Origin: Paenisporosarcina antarctica
Lineage (GTDB): Bacteria; Bacillota; Bacilli; Bacillales_A; Planococcaceae
DNA: 64,000 nucleotides
Direction of reading: 5' to 3'
Assembly: GCF_004367585.1 (NCBI RefSeq)
Contig: NZ_CP038015.1
Coordinates: forward strand, 691,001-755,000
Each line of letters opens with the position of its first letter. Within the stretch, counting starts at the first letter, position 1. The notes under the pieces are model-generated. The model had not been told where the DNA came from. It ran no database searches and saw only the letters and a list, made by a program, of their open reading frames with translations. Made by a program: the position numbers and the translations under genes. Positions 8,322-16,361 of this stretch are shown here, in pieces.

Positions 8322-9200
8322 ATGAAAAAAACTTTATTAATGGCAATGCTTGTTTTAATCTTAACAGTTGCTGCAGCCTGTTCTTCTAATAATTCAAAGA
8401 ACGAGGAAGGTACAAATTCAGAAGAAGCCAAACAGGAAACAATCACTTTCGGTGTAACTCCGTGGACAAGCACAGTGCCGCCGACAAAAATAGCAAGTCT
8501 TATATTACAGGATATGGGCTATAAAGTAGAAGAAACTAGCGCTGATGTAGGTAGTCTATTTATGGGATTATCACGCGGTGACTTGGATGTATTCATGGAT
8601 GCATGGCTTCCTATGCACCAAACATATTTAGATAAATTTGAAGGAGATATACAAAGTACTGCTGTCAGCTATCCAGAAGCAGAAACAGGCTGGACTGTAC
8701 CTGTTTACATGGAAGATGTAAATTCGATTGAAGATTTAAAAGGTCGTGAAGATGAGTTCAACAACGAATACTATGGAATTGAAAAGGGATCCAGTGCAGG
8801 AATAGAAAGCGATGAGATCATCAAAGCATACGAATTCGATTTTACGCAAGTAAACTCTTCTGAAGGCGGAATGCTCGCTCAAGCACAGCGAATGATGGAC
8901 CAGGAAAAACCAGTAGTATTTTATGGCTGGCGCCCTCATACGATGTTTAATAAATTCGATTTGAAAGTATTGACTAATGAACAAGGTTTCTTTGAAACTT
9001 CATCCGTCGAAGTAATCACGAATACGGATTTGAAAGAAAATTCCCCAGAAGCGTATGAATTTTTAAGTAACTGGAGTATTTCAATTGATGACGTGGAAGA
9101 AATGATTGTTAAGATCGAAGAAGGGCAAGACCCTGAAGAAGTAGCCCAGGAATGGATTGACAACAACGAAGATAAAGTGAATGAAATGACAGGAAAGTAA
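8322..9200 (+). CDS. OpuAC-type glycine betaine/carnitine-binding lipoprotein
   Basis: The extracytoplasmic substrate-binding protein of the importer. A lipoprotein signal peptide ends in VAAAC, with Cys20 as the lipidation site. The mature protein has the OpuAC fold with aromatic residues that would build the quaternary-amine cage: GVTPWTS near 42, DAWLPMH near 92, ETGWTVPVYM near 126 and YGWRPHTMF near 204. The ATG follows a GAGGAAAT site. It is the last gene before a strong terminator. Whether carnitine, glycine betaine or both are preferred cannot be settled from sequence; the linked enzymes favour carnitine. Confidence 0.92.
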   Translation: MKKTLLMAMLVLILTVAAACSSNNSKNEEGTNSEEAKQETITFGVTPWTSTVPPTKIASLILQDMGYKVEETSADVGSLFMGLSRGDLDVFMDAWLPMHQTYLDKFEGDIQSTAVSYPEAETGWTVPVYMEDVNSIEDLKGREDEFNNEYYGIEKGSSAGIESDEIIKAYEFDFTQVNSSEGGMLAQAQRMMDQEKPVVFYGWRPHTMFNKFDLKVLTNEQGFFETSSVEVITNTDLKENSPEAYEFLSNWSISIDDVEEMIVKIEEGQDPEEVAQEWIDNNEDKVNEMTGK

Positions 9201-9209
9201 TAATAATTA

Positions 9210-9254
9210 AAGTCCGCTTTCTTCTGTTTAAGACAGGAAGAAGCGGACTTTTTC
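9210..9254 (+). terminator. Rho-independent terminator of the carnitine operon
   Basis: The stem AAGTCCGCTT...AAGCGGACTT, extended through CTTC/GAAG around a short loop, is followed by TTTTCT. It lies 10 bases after the binding-protein stop codon. Confidence 0.9.
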
Positions 9255-9319
9255 TGTAAAGTATTGAAAAAGTAAATCCGTAGTGATTTCAATAAATGAG
9301 TGTTGATGAATTAGATTAA

Positions 9320-10078
9320 TTACGAACTTTCATATATTCCTACTTTTTTTGGAGGCCAAACGATAACATCAAGTTTTTCACAATATTGAAGAAGTGGGGC
9401 GGGCTCTTCAATTTGAATGCCCATACTTTGTGCAACTGTATTCATCTTAAAAGTTGCTTCAGCATGTTGTAAAGGCCATGGTTTATGATGAATATTCCCT
9501 TCATAAACACCATTTTTCTTAATGACATACAGTAGATATTGTTCGGTTAACCAATGTTCTAGCGTTCCTGTATTAGCCCTGTAGACGTCTCCAACTGGAC
9601 GGTATGTTCCAGAAAAAATCCCGGTTTTTGCACGAGAGTCAGTTCGTTGGCAATAAAAATTTACCGTTTCATTTTGTCGGGTAATTTCCATTTCGGCATG
9701 CATATAAGGTAAATTATACGTACTATTTGCTAATATTACGGCAAGCTTACTATTGGCATCCAAGCTAAAGAAATAGACGCCAGGCTTCCCTCTAAAGGTT
9801 ACATATGTCCTTACATTTAACTCAGCAAACTCTGGCGTAAAGGGAAGTTCTCGTATTCCATGAATACGGATTCCGCTCATTAGAAATGGAACAATACTAA
9901 TCCAAGCATTATCTTCAAAAGTGTCTATTTCGAAGCAATTTGGAATTAAAGAACGTAGAAGTGATTTTGATACCGGATAATGGGCAAACAAAAGGTGACT
10001 CCATGTTTGTGCCATGACCCATGGTTCTTTTGGGACTGGAAACGATCGATGATACACTTCATTCAGAAGAGTCAACAT
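9320..10078 (-). CDS. YqjF-family (DUF2071) protein of unknown function
   Basis: A 252-residue soluble protein resembling the B. subtilis YqjF / DUF2071 family. Recognisable features are the N-terminal WVMAQTWSHLLFAHYPV segment, AWISIVPFLMSGIRI near 58-72, and the block ELNVRTYVTFRGKPGVYFFSLDA that typifies the family. No catalytic motif or signal peptide is apparent and the biochemical role is unknown. It is transcribed alone on the minus strand and converges on the carnitine operon. The ATG is preceded by TTAGGAGGAAAG. The family call is by resemblance of these blocks; no function is proposed. Confidence 0.8.
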   Translation of the reverse strand: MLTLLNEVYHRSFPVPKEPWVMAQTWSHLLFAHYPVSKSLLRSLIPNCFEIDTFEDNAWISIVPFLMSGIRIHGIRELPFTPEFAELNVRTYVTFRGKPGVYFFSLDANSKLAVILANSTYNLPYMHAEMEITRQNETVNFYCQRTDSRAKTGIFSGTYRPVGDVYRANTGTLEHWLTEQYLLYVIKKNGVYEGNIHHKPWPLQHAEATFKMNTVAQSMGIQIEEPAPLLQYCEKLDVIVWPPKKVGIYESS

Positions 10079-10188
10079 ACTTTCCTCCTAACGCAAATAG
10101 AATTTGTGAAATATTTAATAGTTTTATCATACATACTCACTTTAACTTTAATGTGTAATTTTCAATAGTTTTAGTATATTTATTTCAA

Positions 10189-10953
10189 TTAGTTGCTTAA
10201 CAAATATCCAGTAACAATTTGATTGACCTCACTAGACGCTTTTGTTGGTAAGTGATGTGAAACACCTTTTAATGTAAACAATTGAAAATTTTTAAGGTTT
10301 TTTTTGTAAAATTTGATAATAGATTTTAGCATATATTCTTGACTCCCGTATAGAAGTAATATAGGTATTTCGGTCTTTTTTATTTCAACCATGCAATTAA
10401 AATGAAGACATTCTACATAAAGTTGTGACCACACTGTTGAATCTGATTTATACATATGCTCTTTAAGAATATTTTTATATTCCTTATTTTTTGTATGTGC
10501 CATGGAAATTACATTCGATACCAACTTTTTATGTAGTTGAACCGACAATATCCCTAATCGATGTTCAATTTTAAATGGTAAATTAGAAATAATTGGATAA
10601 CATCCAGACATAATAAGTGACTTAATTCTTAAAGGATAGTGTATACATAGATATTGGGCGATGGATCCACCTGAAGAGTATGAAAAAAGAACGACTGACG
10701 ATAAACGGAGGTGATCCATTAGCAGAATAATATCCTTGGCAAAGCGTGCTATGGTGATTTCTGATTCACCATTATATTTACTGTCACCTTGTCCTATCAA
10801 ATCAGGAAGAATTAATCGGAAATGTTTGGTGAGTGGCTTTTGTTCATAAAAAAATTTTCTTCCCAAACCAACAGGAGGTATAAAAATAATAGGAATTCCG
10901 CTTCCAAGATCATCATATATAAGTTTTTCATTATCAATCATAAATTCCGACAT
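10189..10953 (-). CDS. Alpha/beta-hydrolase fold protein
   Basis: A 254-residue alpha/beta hydrolase. The oxyanion-side motif IPPVG is near 25-29, and DLIGQGDS at 51-58 is the conserved strand-loop region. The nucleophile elbow is SYSSG, with Ser93 at the nucleophile position; the first glycine of the usual GxSxG is replaced by Ser91. The C-terminal His is in GVSHHLP. An acidic residue in LLYGSQE may complete the triad. The ATG has GGGAGA 9 bases upstream. It is monocistronic and divergent from the S-box-controlled monooxygenase. The substrate is unknown; similar proteins include esterases and haloperoxidase-like enzymes. Confidence 0.8.
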   Translation of the reverse strand: MSEFMIDNEKLIYDDLGSGIPIIFIPPVGLGRKFFYEQKPLTKHFRLILPDLIGQGDSKYNGESEITIARFAKDIILLMDHLRLSSVVLFSYSSGGSIAQYLCIHYPLRIKSLIMSGCYPIISNLPFKIEHRLGILSVQLHKKLVSNVISMAHTKNKEYKNILKEHMYKSDSTVWSQLYVECLHFNCMVEIKKTEIPILLLYGSQEYMLKSIIKFYKKNLKNFQLFTLKGVSHHLPTKASSEVNQIVTGYLLSN

Positions 10954-11134
10954 TTATTAAAATCTCCCTACTTTTTGTTTATATTATTGTTTGTTTAATG
11001 GTAATTATTATGAATGGTAAATTGTACAAGATAAGATATTTAATAAATTATAGTCTCTTGTTATTTGGACTAATGTGAGTTGAAATAACGAATTGTTATA
11101 TTTAGTTTATTAATACTAGTAAGTTGATTACTGA

Positions 11135-11163
11135 TTGACAAGCAAGCTTTTACATGATAAATT
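11135..11163 (+). promoter_or_regulatory. Probable sigma-A promoter before S-box 1
   Basis: A consensus -35 TTGACA, a 17-base spacer and TAAATT as a weaker -10, placed about 27 bases before the riboswitch. Inferred from hexamers and spacing. Confidence 0.6.
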
Positions 11164-11189
11164 ACTGGAAATTGAATAATGTGAAATTT

Positions 11190-11306
11190 CTTCTTATAAA
11201 GAGAGGTGGAGGGACTGACCCTGCGAAACCTCGGCAACCAGTTTTATGACAAAATCCGGTGCTAAATTCAGAGGAATGTAGAGTATTCCGAAGATGAGAA
11301 GAGAGT
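11190..11306 (+). promoter_or_regulatory. SAM-I (S-box) riboswitch 1
   Basis: The aptamer opens with TTCTTATAAAGAGAGGTGG and AGGGACTGACCCTG, then has the conserved GCGAAACCTCGGCAACCAG, GGTGCTAAATTC and a closing GATGAGAAGAG that pairs with the 5' strand (P1). All core S-box blocks are present in order. It is followed by a terminator and by a monooxygenase gene. High S-adenosylmethionine should stabilise P1 and favour termination, so the gene would be on when methionine is scarce. Confidence 0.92.
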
Positions 11307-11337
11307 TGCTAGGACGGTTATATATATTTAGCCCCTT

Positions 11338-11374
11338 TACCCTTCTCTCTTTTATTAGAGTGAAGGGTTTTTTT
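11338..11374 (+). terminator. S-box 1 regulated terminator
   Basis: The stem ACCCTTC...GAAGGGT, with inner CTCT/AGAG pairs, is followed by seven T residues. It is the expression platform of the riboswitch and sits about 28 bases before the monooxygenase start. Confidence 0.88.
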
Positions 11375-11402
11375 GTGAAAAATTTCTTAAGGAGGAATCA
11401 TA

Positions 11403-12782
11403 TTGGGAAAACGAATTTACTTGAATGCGTTTGATATGAATTGTGTAGGTCATCAATCACCAGGACTTTGGAGTCATCCAGAGGATCAATCCCACAGATA
11501 TTGTGATTTGGATTACTGGGTCAAGTTAGCTAAATTATTAGAAAAAGGAAAGTTTGATGGGATTTTCTTGGCAGATGTGCTGGGCTATTATGATGTTTAC
11601 AATGGTAGCAAAGATGTTGCTGTAGAACAGGCTATTCAAGCCCCAGCTAATGATCCCATGTTATTGATTCCTGCCATGGCTTACGCAACGAAACACCTAA
11701 GTTTTGGACTAACTTATTCACTCACATACGAGCAGCCATATATGTTGGCAAGAAGGTTTTCGACGTTAGATCATCTTACTAAAGGGAGAATAGCCTGGAA
11801 TATTGTGTCCTCTTATTTAGAAAGTGCAGCAAAAAACTTTGGTTTAGAAGGTCAAATCCCACATGATAAGCGTTATGACATTGCTGAGGAATTCTTAGAG
11901 GTTAGCTATAAATTATGGGAAGGTAGTTGGGAAGAGGGGGCGGTATTACGTGATAAGAAAAATAAAATATACACAGATCCTAAGAAAGTACATACAATTA
12001 ATCACGAAGGGGAATTTTTCAAAGTTCCTGGCGCTCATTTATGTGAGCCTTCTCCACAGCGGACACCTGTACTTTACCAAGCAGGTGCTTCTAAACGTGG
12101 AGCAGATTTTGCAGCTAAGCATGCTGAATGTGTTTTTACAGCAGGACCCACAACAGATGCAGTGAAAAAAGGTGTCAAAGAATTACGTGAAAAAACAAAA
12201 AAATTCGGTAGGAATCCAGATGATATTCTCGTGTTTACAGTGTTTACAGCTATTGTTGGTAAGACTGAAGAAGAAGCAAATAAGAAATATGAAGAACTAA
12301 AAAGTTATGTAAGCCTTGAAGGTGCTTTGGCACTACTTGGAGGATGGACTGGAATTGATTTTTCAAAGTATGAACCAGATCAGACATTAGAATATATCGA
12401 TAGTAATGCGATTCAATCTGCAGTCGAAGTGTTCACGAAAGCTGACCCCGATCGCAAATGGACCATTCGAGAACTTGCCACTTTTGTAGGAATCGGAGGA
12501 AGAGGACCAGTTGCAGTTGGGTCGCCTGAACAGATTGCTGATGAATTAGAGTATTGGATAAAAGAAACTGATGTTGATGGATTCAACTTAGCTTATACGC
12601 TCGCACCTGGAAGTTTTGAGGATTTTGTAGAACTTGTCATTCCAATTTTACAACAGCGAGGTCTAGTTCAAACTGAATATGAAGAAGGAACATATAGGGA
12701 GAAGTTATATGGTAAGGGTCAGAGATATTTAAAAGAAAGTCATCCTGGTTCTGCTTATAAAAATCTTCACCAACATAATTAA
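11403..12782 (+). CDS. NtaA/SnaA/DszA-family FMN-dependent monooxygenase
   Basis: A 459-residue luciferase-like flavin monooxygenase of the nitrilotriacetate/DszA group. Typical blocks are KRIYLNAFDMNCVGHQSPGLW at the N-terminus, EKGKFDGIFLADVLGYYD, the long loop RIAWNIVSSYLESAAKNFG, and QAGASKRGADFAAKHAECVF near 222-241. Such enzymes use reduced FMN from a partner reductase to oxidise organosulfur or amine compounds. S-box control argues for a sulfur-scavenging role, as with B. subtilis YtnJ/YxeK-type proteins; the substrate is unknown. The start is TTG with AAGGAGG nearby. No flavin reductase gene was found next to it. Confidence 0.88.
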   Translation: MGKRIYLNAFDMNCVGHQSPGLWSHPEDQSHRYCDLDYWVKLAKLLEKGKFDGIFLADVLGYYDVYNGSKDVAVEQAIQAPANDPMLLIPAMAYATKHLSFGLTYSLTYEQPYMLARRFSTLDHLTKGRIAWNIVSSYLESAAKNFGLEGQIPHDKRYDIAEEFLEVSYKLWEGSWEEGAVLRDKKNKIYTDPKKVHTINHEGEFFKVPGAHLCEPSPQRTPVLYQAGASKRGADFAAKHAECVFTAGPTTDAVKKGVKELREKTKKFGRNPDDILVFTVFTAIVGKTEEEANKKYEELKSYVSLEGALALLGGWTGIDFSKYEPDQTLEYIDSNAIQSAVEVFTKADPDRKWTIRELATFVGIGGRGPVAVGSPEQIADELEYWIKETDVDGFNLAYTLAPGSFEDFVELVIPILQQRGLVQTEYEEGTYREKLYGKGQRYLKESHPGSAYKNLHQHN

Positions 12783-12851
12783 AATATATGAAGTGACTGC
12801 TTTTATTGAAATTATAATTATATAAATTATTGAAAATTTTCAAAAAAATAG

Positions 12852-12880
12852 TTGACATTAAATTCTGAATACAATAGAAT
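12852..12880 (+). promoter_or_regulatory. Probable sigma-A promoter before S-box 2
   Basis: A perfect TTGACA, a 17-base spacer and TAGAAT (5 of 6). It lies about 50 bases before the tandem riboswitch pair. No equally good promoter was found between the two riboswitches, so both are probably on one leader RNA. Confidence 0.8.
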
Positions 12881-12928
12881 CATCAACAAGCTAGTAAATT
12901 AAAAGTGTTTAAAAAATAAAATTGAATA

Positions 12929-13041
12929 CTCTTATCCAGAGTGGTGGAGGGACTTGGCCCTGTGAAACCCAGCAACCATCAAGGCAATCCTTGAAAAGGT
13001 GCTAATTCCGGCAGGTAGTGTATACCTGCAAGATAAGAGGA
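12929..13041 (+). promoter_or_regulatory. SAM-I (S-box) riboswitch 2, first of a tandem pair
   Basis: Conserved blocks in order: CTCTTATCCAGAGTGGTGG, AGGGACTTGGCCCTG, TGAAACCCAGCAACC, GGTGCTAATTCC, a variable hairpin and GATAAGAGGAGG closing P1. It is complete and followed by its own terminator, then a second complete S-box begins about 150 bases later. Confidence 0.95.
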
Positions 13042-13046
13042 GGACT

Positions 13047-13083
13047 AAAGACCTTCTCTATATTGAGGGTCTTTTTCTTTTTT
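13047..13083 (+). terminator. S-box 2 regulated terminator
   Basis: The stem AAAGACC...GGTCTTT, with weaker inner pairs around TATAT, is followed by a T-rich tail. It lies directly after riboswitch 2 and before riboswitch 3. Confidence 0.85.
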
Positions 13084-13189
13084 ATGATTTATTAGAAATT
13101 TTTTATGAATTGATTACTATTTGAAAAAATGCTGACATAGTATAAGTTTATCAATTAAAGCATTAAAGCATTGCTAATTTAATAATTAC

Positions 13190-13303
13190 TTCTTATCAAG
13201 AGTGGTGGAGGGACTTGGCCCTGTGAAACCCAGCAACCATCAAGGTAACCCCTTGAAAAGGTGCTAATTCCTGCGGATAGTGTATATCTGCAAGATAAGA
13301 GGA
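13190..13303 (+). promoter_or_regulatory. SAM-I (S-box) riboswitch 3, second of a tandem pair
   Basis: A second full S-box: TTCTTATCAAGAGTGGTGG, AGGGACTTGGCCCTG, TGAAACCCAGCAACC, GGTGCTAATTCC and GATAAGAGGAGG. It is very close in sequence to riboswitch 2, suggesting local duplication. It directly precedes the fused metY gene. Confidence 0.95.
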
Positions 13304-13309
13304 GGAATA

Positions 13310-13341
13310 GAGACCCTCTTCTTATGAAGAAGGGTCTTTTG
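13310..13341 (+). terminator. S-box 3 regulated terminator
   Basis: The stem AGACCCT...AGGGTCT, with inner CTTCT/AGAAG-type pairs, is followed by TTTT. It ends about 107 bases before the metY ATG. Confidence 0.85.
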
Positions 13342-13447
13342 TGTTCCTTACAGAAAGTTTTTAAGAAAATTTACACCTTTTCAAGAATTAAACCAAGTTT
13401 CCCAATAAGATTACTAAAAATTAATTACATCCTAGGAGGAAAAACAA

Positions 13448-15247
13448 ATGACAAATCAAAACGAAGGCTACGATTTAGAAACAATATTATTGCATGGTGG
13501 TCAATCACCTGATCCAACAACAGGTTCTCGGGCAGTACCTATTTATCAAACTAGTTCTTATGTATTCCACAATACAGACCACGCACAAAGCTTATTCGCT
13601 TTAGATGAGCCCGGAAATATCTATTCTAGAATTGGTAATCCAACAGTTGATGTATTAGAAAAACGAATTGCACTTTTAGAAGACGGTGTAGCAGCAGTTG
13701 CGACTTCATCAGGAATGGCGGCTATTGCTTTGGCGGTAATGAATGTTGCTAGTGCAGGTGATGAAATTGTGGCTGCTTCCAGTCTTTATGGGGGAACATA
13801 TAACTTATTTTCTACCACTCTTCCACGATACGGAATTACTGTTCACTTTGTAGATGCGACCGATCCGGAAAACTTCCGTAAGGCGATTACTCCGAAAACG
13901 AAAGCACTTTACGGAGAGATTATTGGAAATCCAAGCCTACAAGTTTTAGATATTGAAAAAGTTGCAGATATTGCGCACGAGGCTGGAATTCCATTGATTA
14001 TTGATAATACATTTGCGTCGCCATATTTGTGTAAGCCCATTACTTATGGAGCTGATATTGTTGTACACTCAGCTACCAAATGGATTGGTGGTCACGGAAC
14101 AACAATTGGTGGTCTTGTAGTGGATGGTGGGCGGTTTAATTGGAACAGTGAAAAATTCCCAACATTCACAGAGCCAGATCGAAGCTATAACGGGATAAGA
14201 TACGCTTTTGATTTTGGAACGCTTGCTTTTAGCACCAAGCTACGTGTACAGATGTTGAGAGATTTCGGTTCATGTTTGAGTGCACAAAGTGCATTCAATC
14301 TACTTCAAGGATTAGAAACATTGCATGTTCGTATTGAAAAACATAATAAAAATGCTCAGGAGTTAGCGGAGTATTTAACTTCACATCCAGGAGTTGAATG
14401 GATTTCATATCCTGGACTCGAAGACCATCCAGCACATGAATTAGCTAAAAAGTATTTGACGAATGGTTTTGGTTCAATCGTTAATTTTGGAATTAAAGGT
14501 GGTAGAGATGCAGGTAAGAAGTTAATTGATAATGTTGCCTTATGGTCGCATGTAGCAAATGTTGGTGACGCAAAATCATTAATTATTCATCCAGCATCTA
14601 CTACGCATCAGCAACTGAGCACAGAAGAACTTCAATTGACAGGTGTGACCGAAGATTTAATTCGACTTTCCATTGGAATAGAGTCGGTTCGCGATTTGAA
14701 GAATGATCTTGATCGGGCTTTGTTTGAAGCAACTGGGCTTGCGCCAAATGGCCAAGAGCAAATTGAAGTGGTTATTAATGATGAAAGTGTTATTCGATGG
14801 GCTTTGCAATCGCCAATAGTTCGTGAAATTGTAAATGGCAAAGAACAGCAACGACAAAAGACATTAGCTGTTGTTGGTCTAAGCGGAAACCCTTCAAGAC
14901 CTAGTAATCGTTTAGCAAGAAAAATGCAACGTCTTGGCTACAAAATCATTCCTGTTAATCCTGTTGAAAAGGAAGTTTTAGGAGAAAAAGCTTATCCCGA
15001 TTTAACGTCAGTTCCAGGAACGATTGATATCGTTCAAGTATTCCGCAGCCCAGAAGCGGCTATTTCAGTTGCAAAAGAAGCCGCACTTGTAAAACCAAGG
15101 ATTTTCTGGTTGCAAGAAGGTGTTATTTCTCCAGAGGCGGCAACAATCGCAAAAGAGGCAGGGTTAGATGTTATCCATAATCGCTGTACCTATAAAGAAG
15201 CACAACGATTAAGAGGGACGATTGTTACTTATGCTTGTGAAATCTAA
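13448..15247 (+). CDS. metY: O-acetylhomoserine sulfhydrylase fused to a C-terminal CoA-binding domain
   Basis: Residues 1 to about 435 are a complete O-acetylhomoserine sulfhydrylase (Cys/Met metabolism PLP enzyme). YSRIGNPTV is at 59-67, and the PLP lysine is Lys211 in [12 protein letters not shown]. It makes homocysteine and acetate from O-acetylhomoserine and sulfide. Residues from about 445 to 599 form a separate Rossmann-like CoA_binding_2 (YccU-type) domain: AVVGLSGNPSRPSN near 472, then IDIVQVFRSPEAA and the family's NRCTYKE near the end. MetY enzymes usually stop near 430 residues, as does the second copy at 22378-23691, so this is a real fusion. AGGAGG precedes the ATG. It heads the S-box operon with the importer, acetyl-CoA synthetase and hom. 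Confidence 0.94.
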   Translation: MTNQNEGYDLETILLHGGQSPDPTTGSRAVPIYQTSSYVFHNTDHAQSLFALDEPGNIYSRIGNPTVDVLEKRIALLEDGVAAVATSSGMAAIALAVMNVASAGDEIVAASSLYGGTYNLFSTTLPRYGITVHFVDATDPENFRKAITPKTKALYGEIIGNPSLQVLDIEKVADIAHEAGIPLIIDNTFASPYLCKPITYGADIVVHSATKWIGGHGTTIGGLVVDGGRFNWNSEKFPTFTEPDRSYNGIRYAFDFGTLAFSTKLRVQMLRDFGSCLSAQSAFNLLQGLETLHVRIEKHNKNAQELAEYLTSHPGVEWISYPGLEDHPAHELAKKYLTNGFGSIVNFGIKGGRDAGKKLIDNVALWSHVANVGDAKSLIIHPASTTHQQLSTEELQLTGVTEDLIRLSIGIESVRDLKNDLDRALFEATGLAPNGQEQIEVVINDESVIRWALQSPIVREIVNGKEQQRQKTLAVVGLSGNPSRPSNRLARKMQRLGYKIIPVNPVEKEVLGEKAYPDLTSVPGTIDIVQVFRSPEAAISVAKEAALVKPRIFWLQEGVISPEAATIAKEAGLDVIHNRCTYKEAQRLRGTIVTYACEI

Positions 15248-15280
15248 GTCATTAATAAATAAAAAAAGGGGGAAGAATAA

Positions 15281-16267
15281 GTGAAAAAAATAGTGCTAGG
15301 CTTTATATCAATTTTGTTGTTAGTAGTTATAACGGGGTGTTCAGACAATGCAAGTGGAGAGAAAAATGACAAACCGAAAAAAATCACGCTTGATTATGCT
15401 TATTATTCTCCCACAAGTCTTATTTTAAGAGAGTTTGGATGGGTAGAGGAGGAATTCAAAAAAGACGGAATTGAAGTCGAATTTGTTCTTAGTCAAGGCA
15501 GTAATAAGGCACTTGAATTCCTAAATAGTAGCAGTGTTGATTTCGGTTCGACAGCAGGAGCAGCTGCATTGTTAGCGAAAGCAAAGGGATCACCAATAGA
15601 AAGTGTCTACGTATTTTCTAAGCCTGAGTGGACAGCACTTGTGACGAATAAAGATTCTGATATCAAGTCAGTGAAGGATTTAAAAGGAAAAAAAGTGGCG
15701 GCCACATTAGGAACTGATCCTTATATTTTCTTGTTGCGTGCTCTAAATGATGCGGGATTAAGCGCAGATGACGTGGAAATTATTAATCTTCAACATGCGG
15801 ATGGAGCAGCGGCTTTATCTACCAATCAAGTAGATGCATGGGCAGGACTTGATCCACATATGGCAAAAGTTGAATTAACAACCGGTGCGGAGTTGTTTTA
15901 CCGTAACCCTGATTTTAATACGTATGGTGTTTTAAATGTTCGTTCAGATTTTGCTGAAAAATATCCGAACCAAGTAGAGAAAGTAATAGAGTTATATGAA
16001 AAAGCGAGAAAATGGGCTATTGAAAATCCACAGGAAGCGGCTGAAATTTTGGCTAAAGAAGCAAGTATTGATATTGATGTTGCATTAAAACAATTGGAAA
16101 GAACAGATTACTCTAACTCTCTTCCTGGGAATGAACAGGTAGAAGCCTTACAAGCTGCTGGAGAAGTGCTTCAAAAAGGTACTATTATTGATAAAGATAC
16201 TGATTTAGAGAAAGTGGTTGCAGAATTAATTAACCCGGATTATGCTAAAAAAATTATTAAAGATTAA
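15281..16267 (+). CDS. SsuA-like (aliphatic sulfonate-type) ABC substrate-binding lipoprotein
   Basis: A 328-residue lipoprotein starting at GTG with a strong GGGGGAAG site. The signal peptide ends VITGC (Cys20). The mature part is an NMT1/SsuA-type periplasmic-binding fold: YYSPTSLILREFGWVEEEFKKDG near the start, FVLSQGSNKALEFLNSSSVDFGS, and LKGKKVAATLGTDPYIFLLRAL near 130-150. Family members bind sulfonates, taurine or nitrate-like ligands. Position in an S-box operon between metY and its permease makes an organosulfur ligand most likely. It may supply substrate for the FMN monooxygenase encoded upstream; that link is inference. Confidence 0.87.
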   Translation: MKKIVLGFISILLLVVITGCSDNASGEKNDKPKKITLDYAYYSPTSLILREFGWVEEEFKKDGIEVEFVLSQGSNKALEFLNSSSVDFGSTAGAAALLAKAKGSPIESVYVFSKPEWTALVTNKDSDIKSVKDLKGKKVAATLGTDPYIFLLRALNDAGLSADDVEIINLQHADGAAALSTNQVDAWAGLDPHMAKVELTTGAELFYRNPDFNTYGVLNVRSDFAEKYPNQVEKVIELYEKARKWAIENPQEAAEILAKEASIDIDVALKQLERTDYSNSLPGNEQVEALQAAGEVLQKGTIIDKDTDLEKVVAELINPDYAKKIIKD

Positions 16268-16361
16268 TTTTGGTAAATAACATCCTCTACTACAACTTAT
16301 TTGTTAGAAAGCAGCAACAAACTTTAATAGAACCTTAATAAAAAAGAATGAGGGATGACGA

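Noticed and set aside
13261-13512. 83-codon plus-strand frame overlapping riboswitch 3 and the start of metY
   Set aside because: It runs through the aptamer and terminator and overlaps a strong gene in another frame; no ribosome site.
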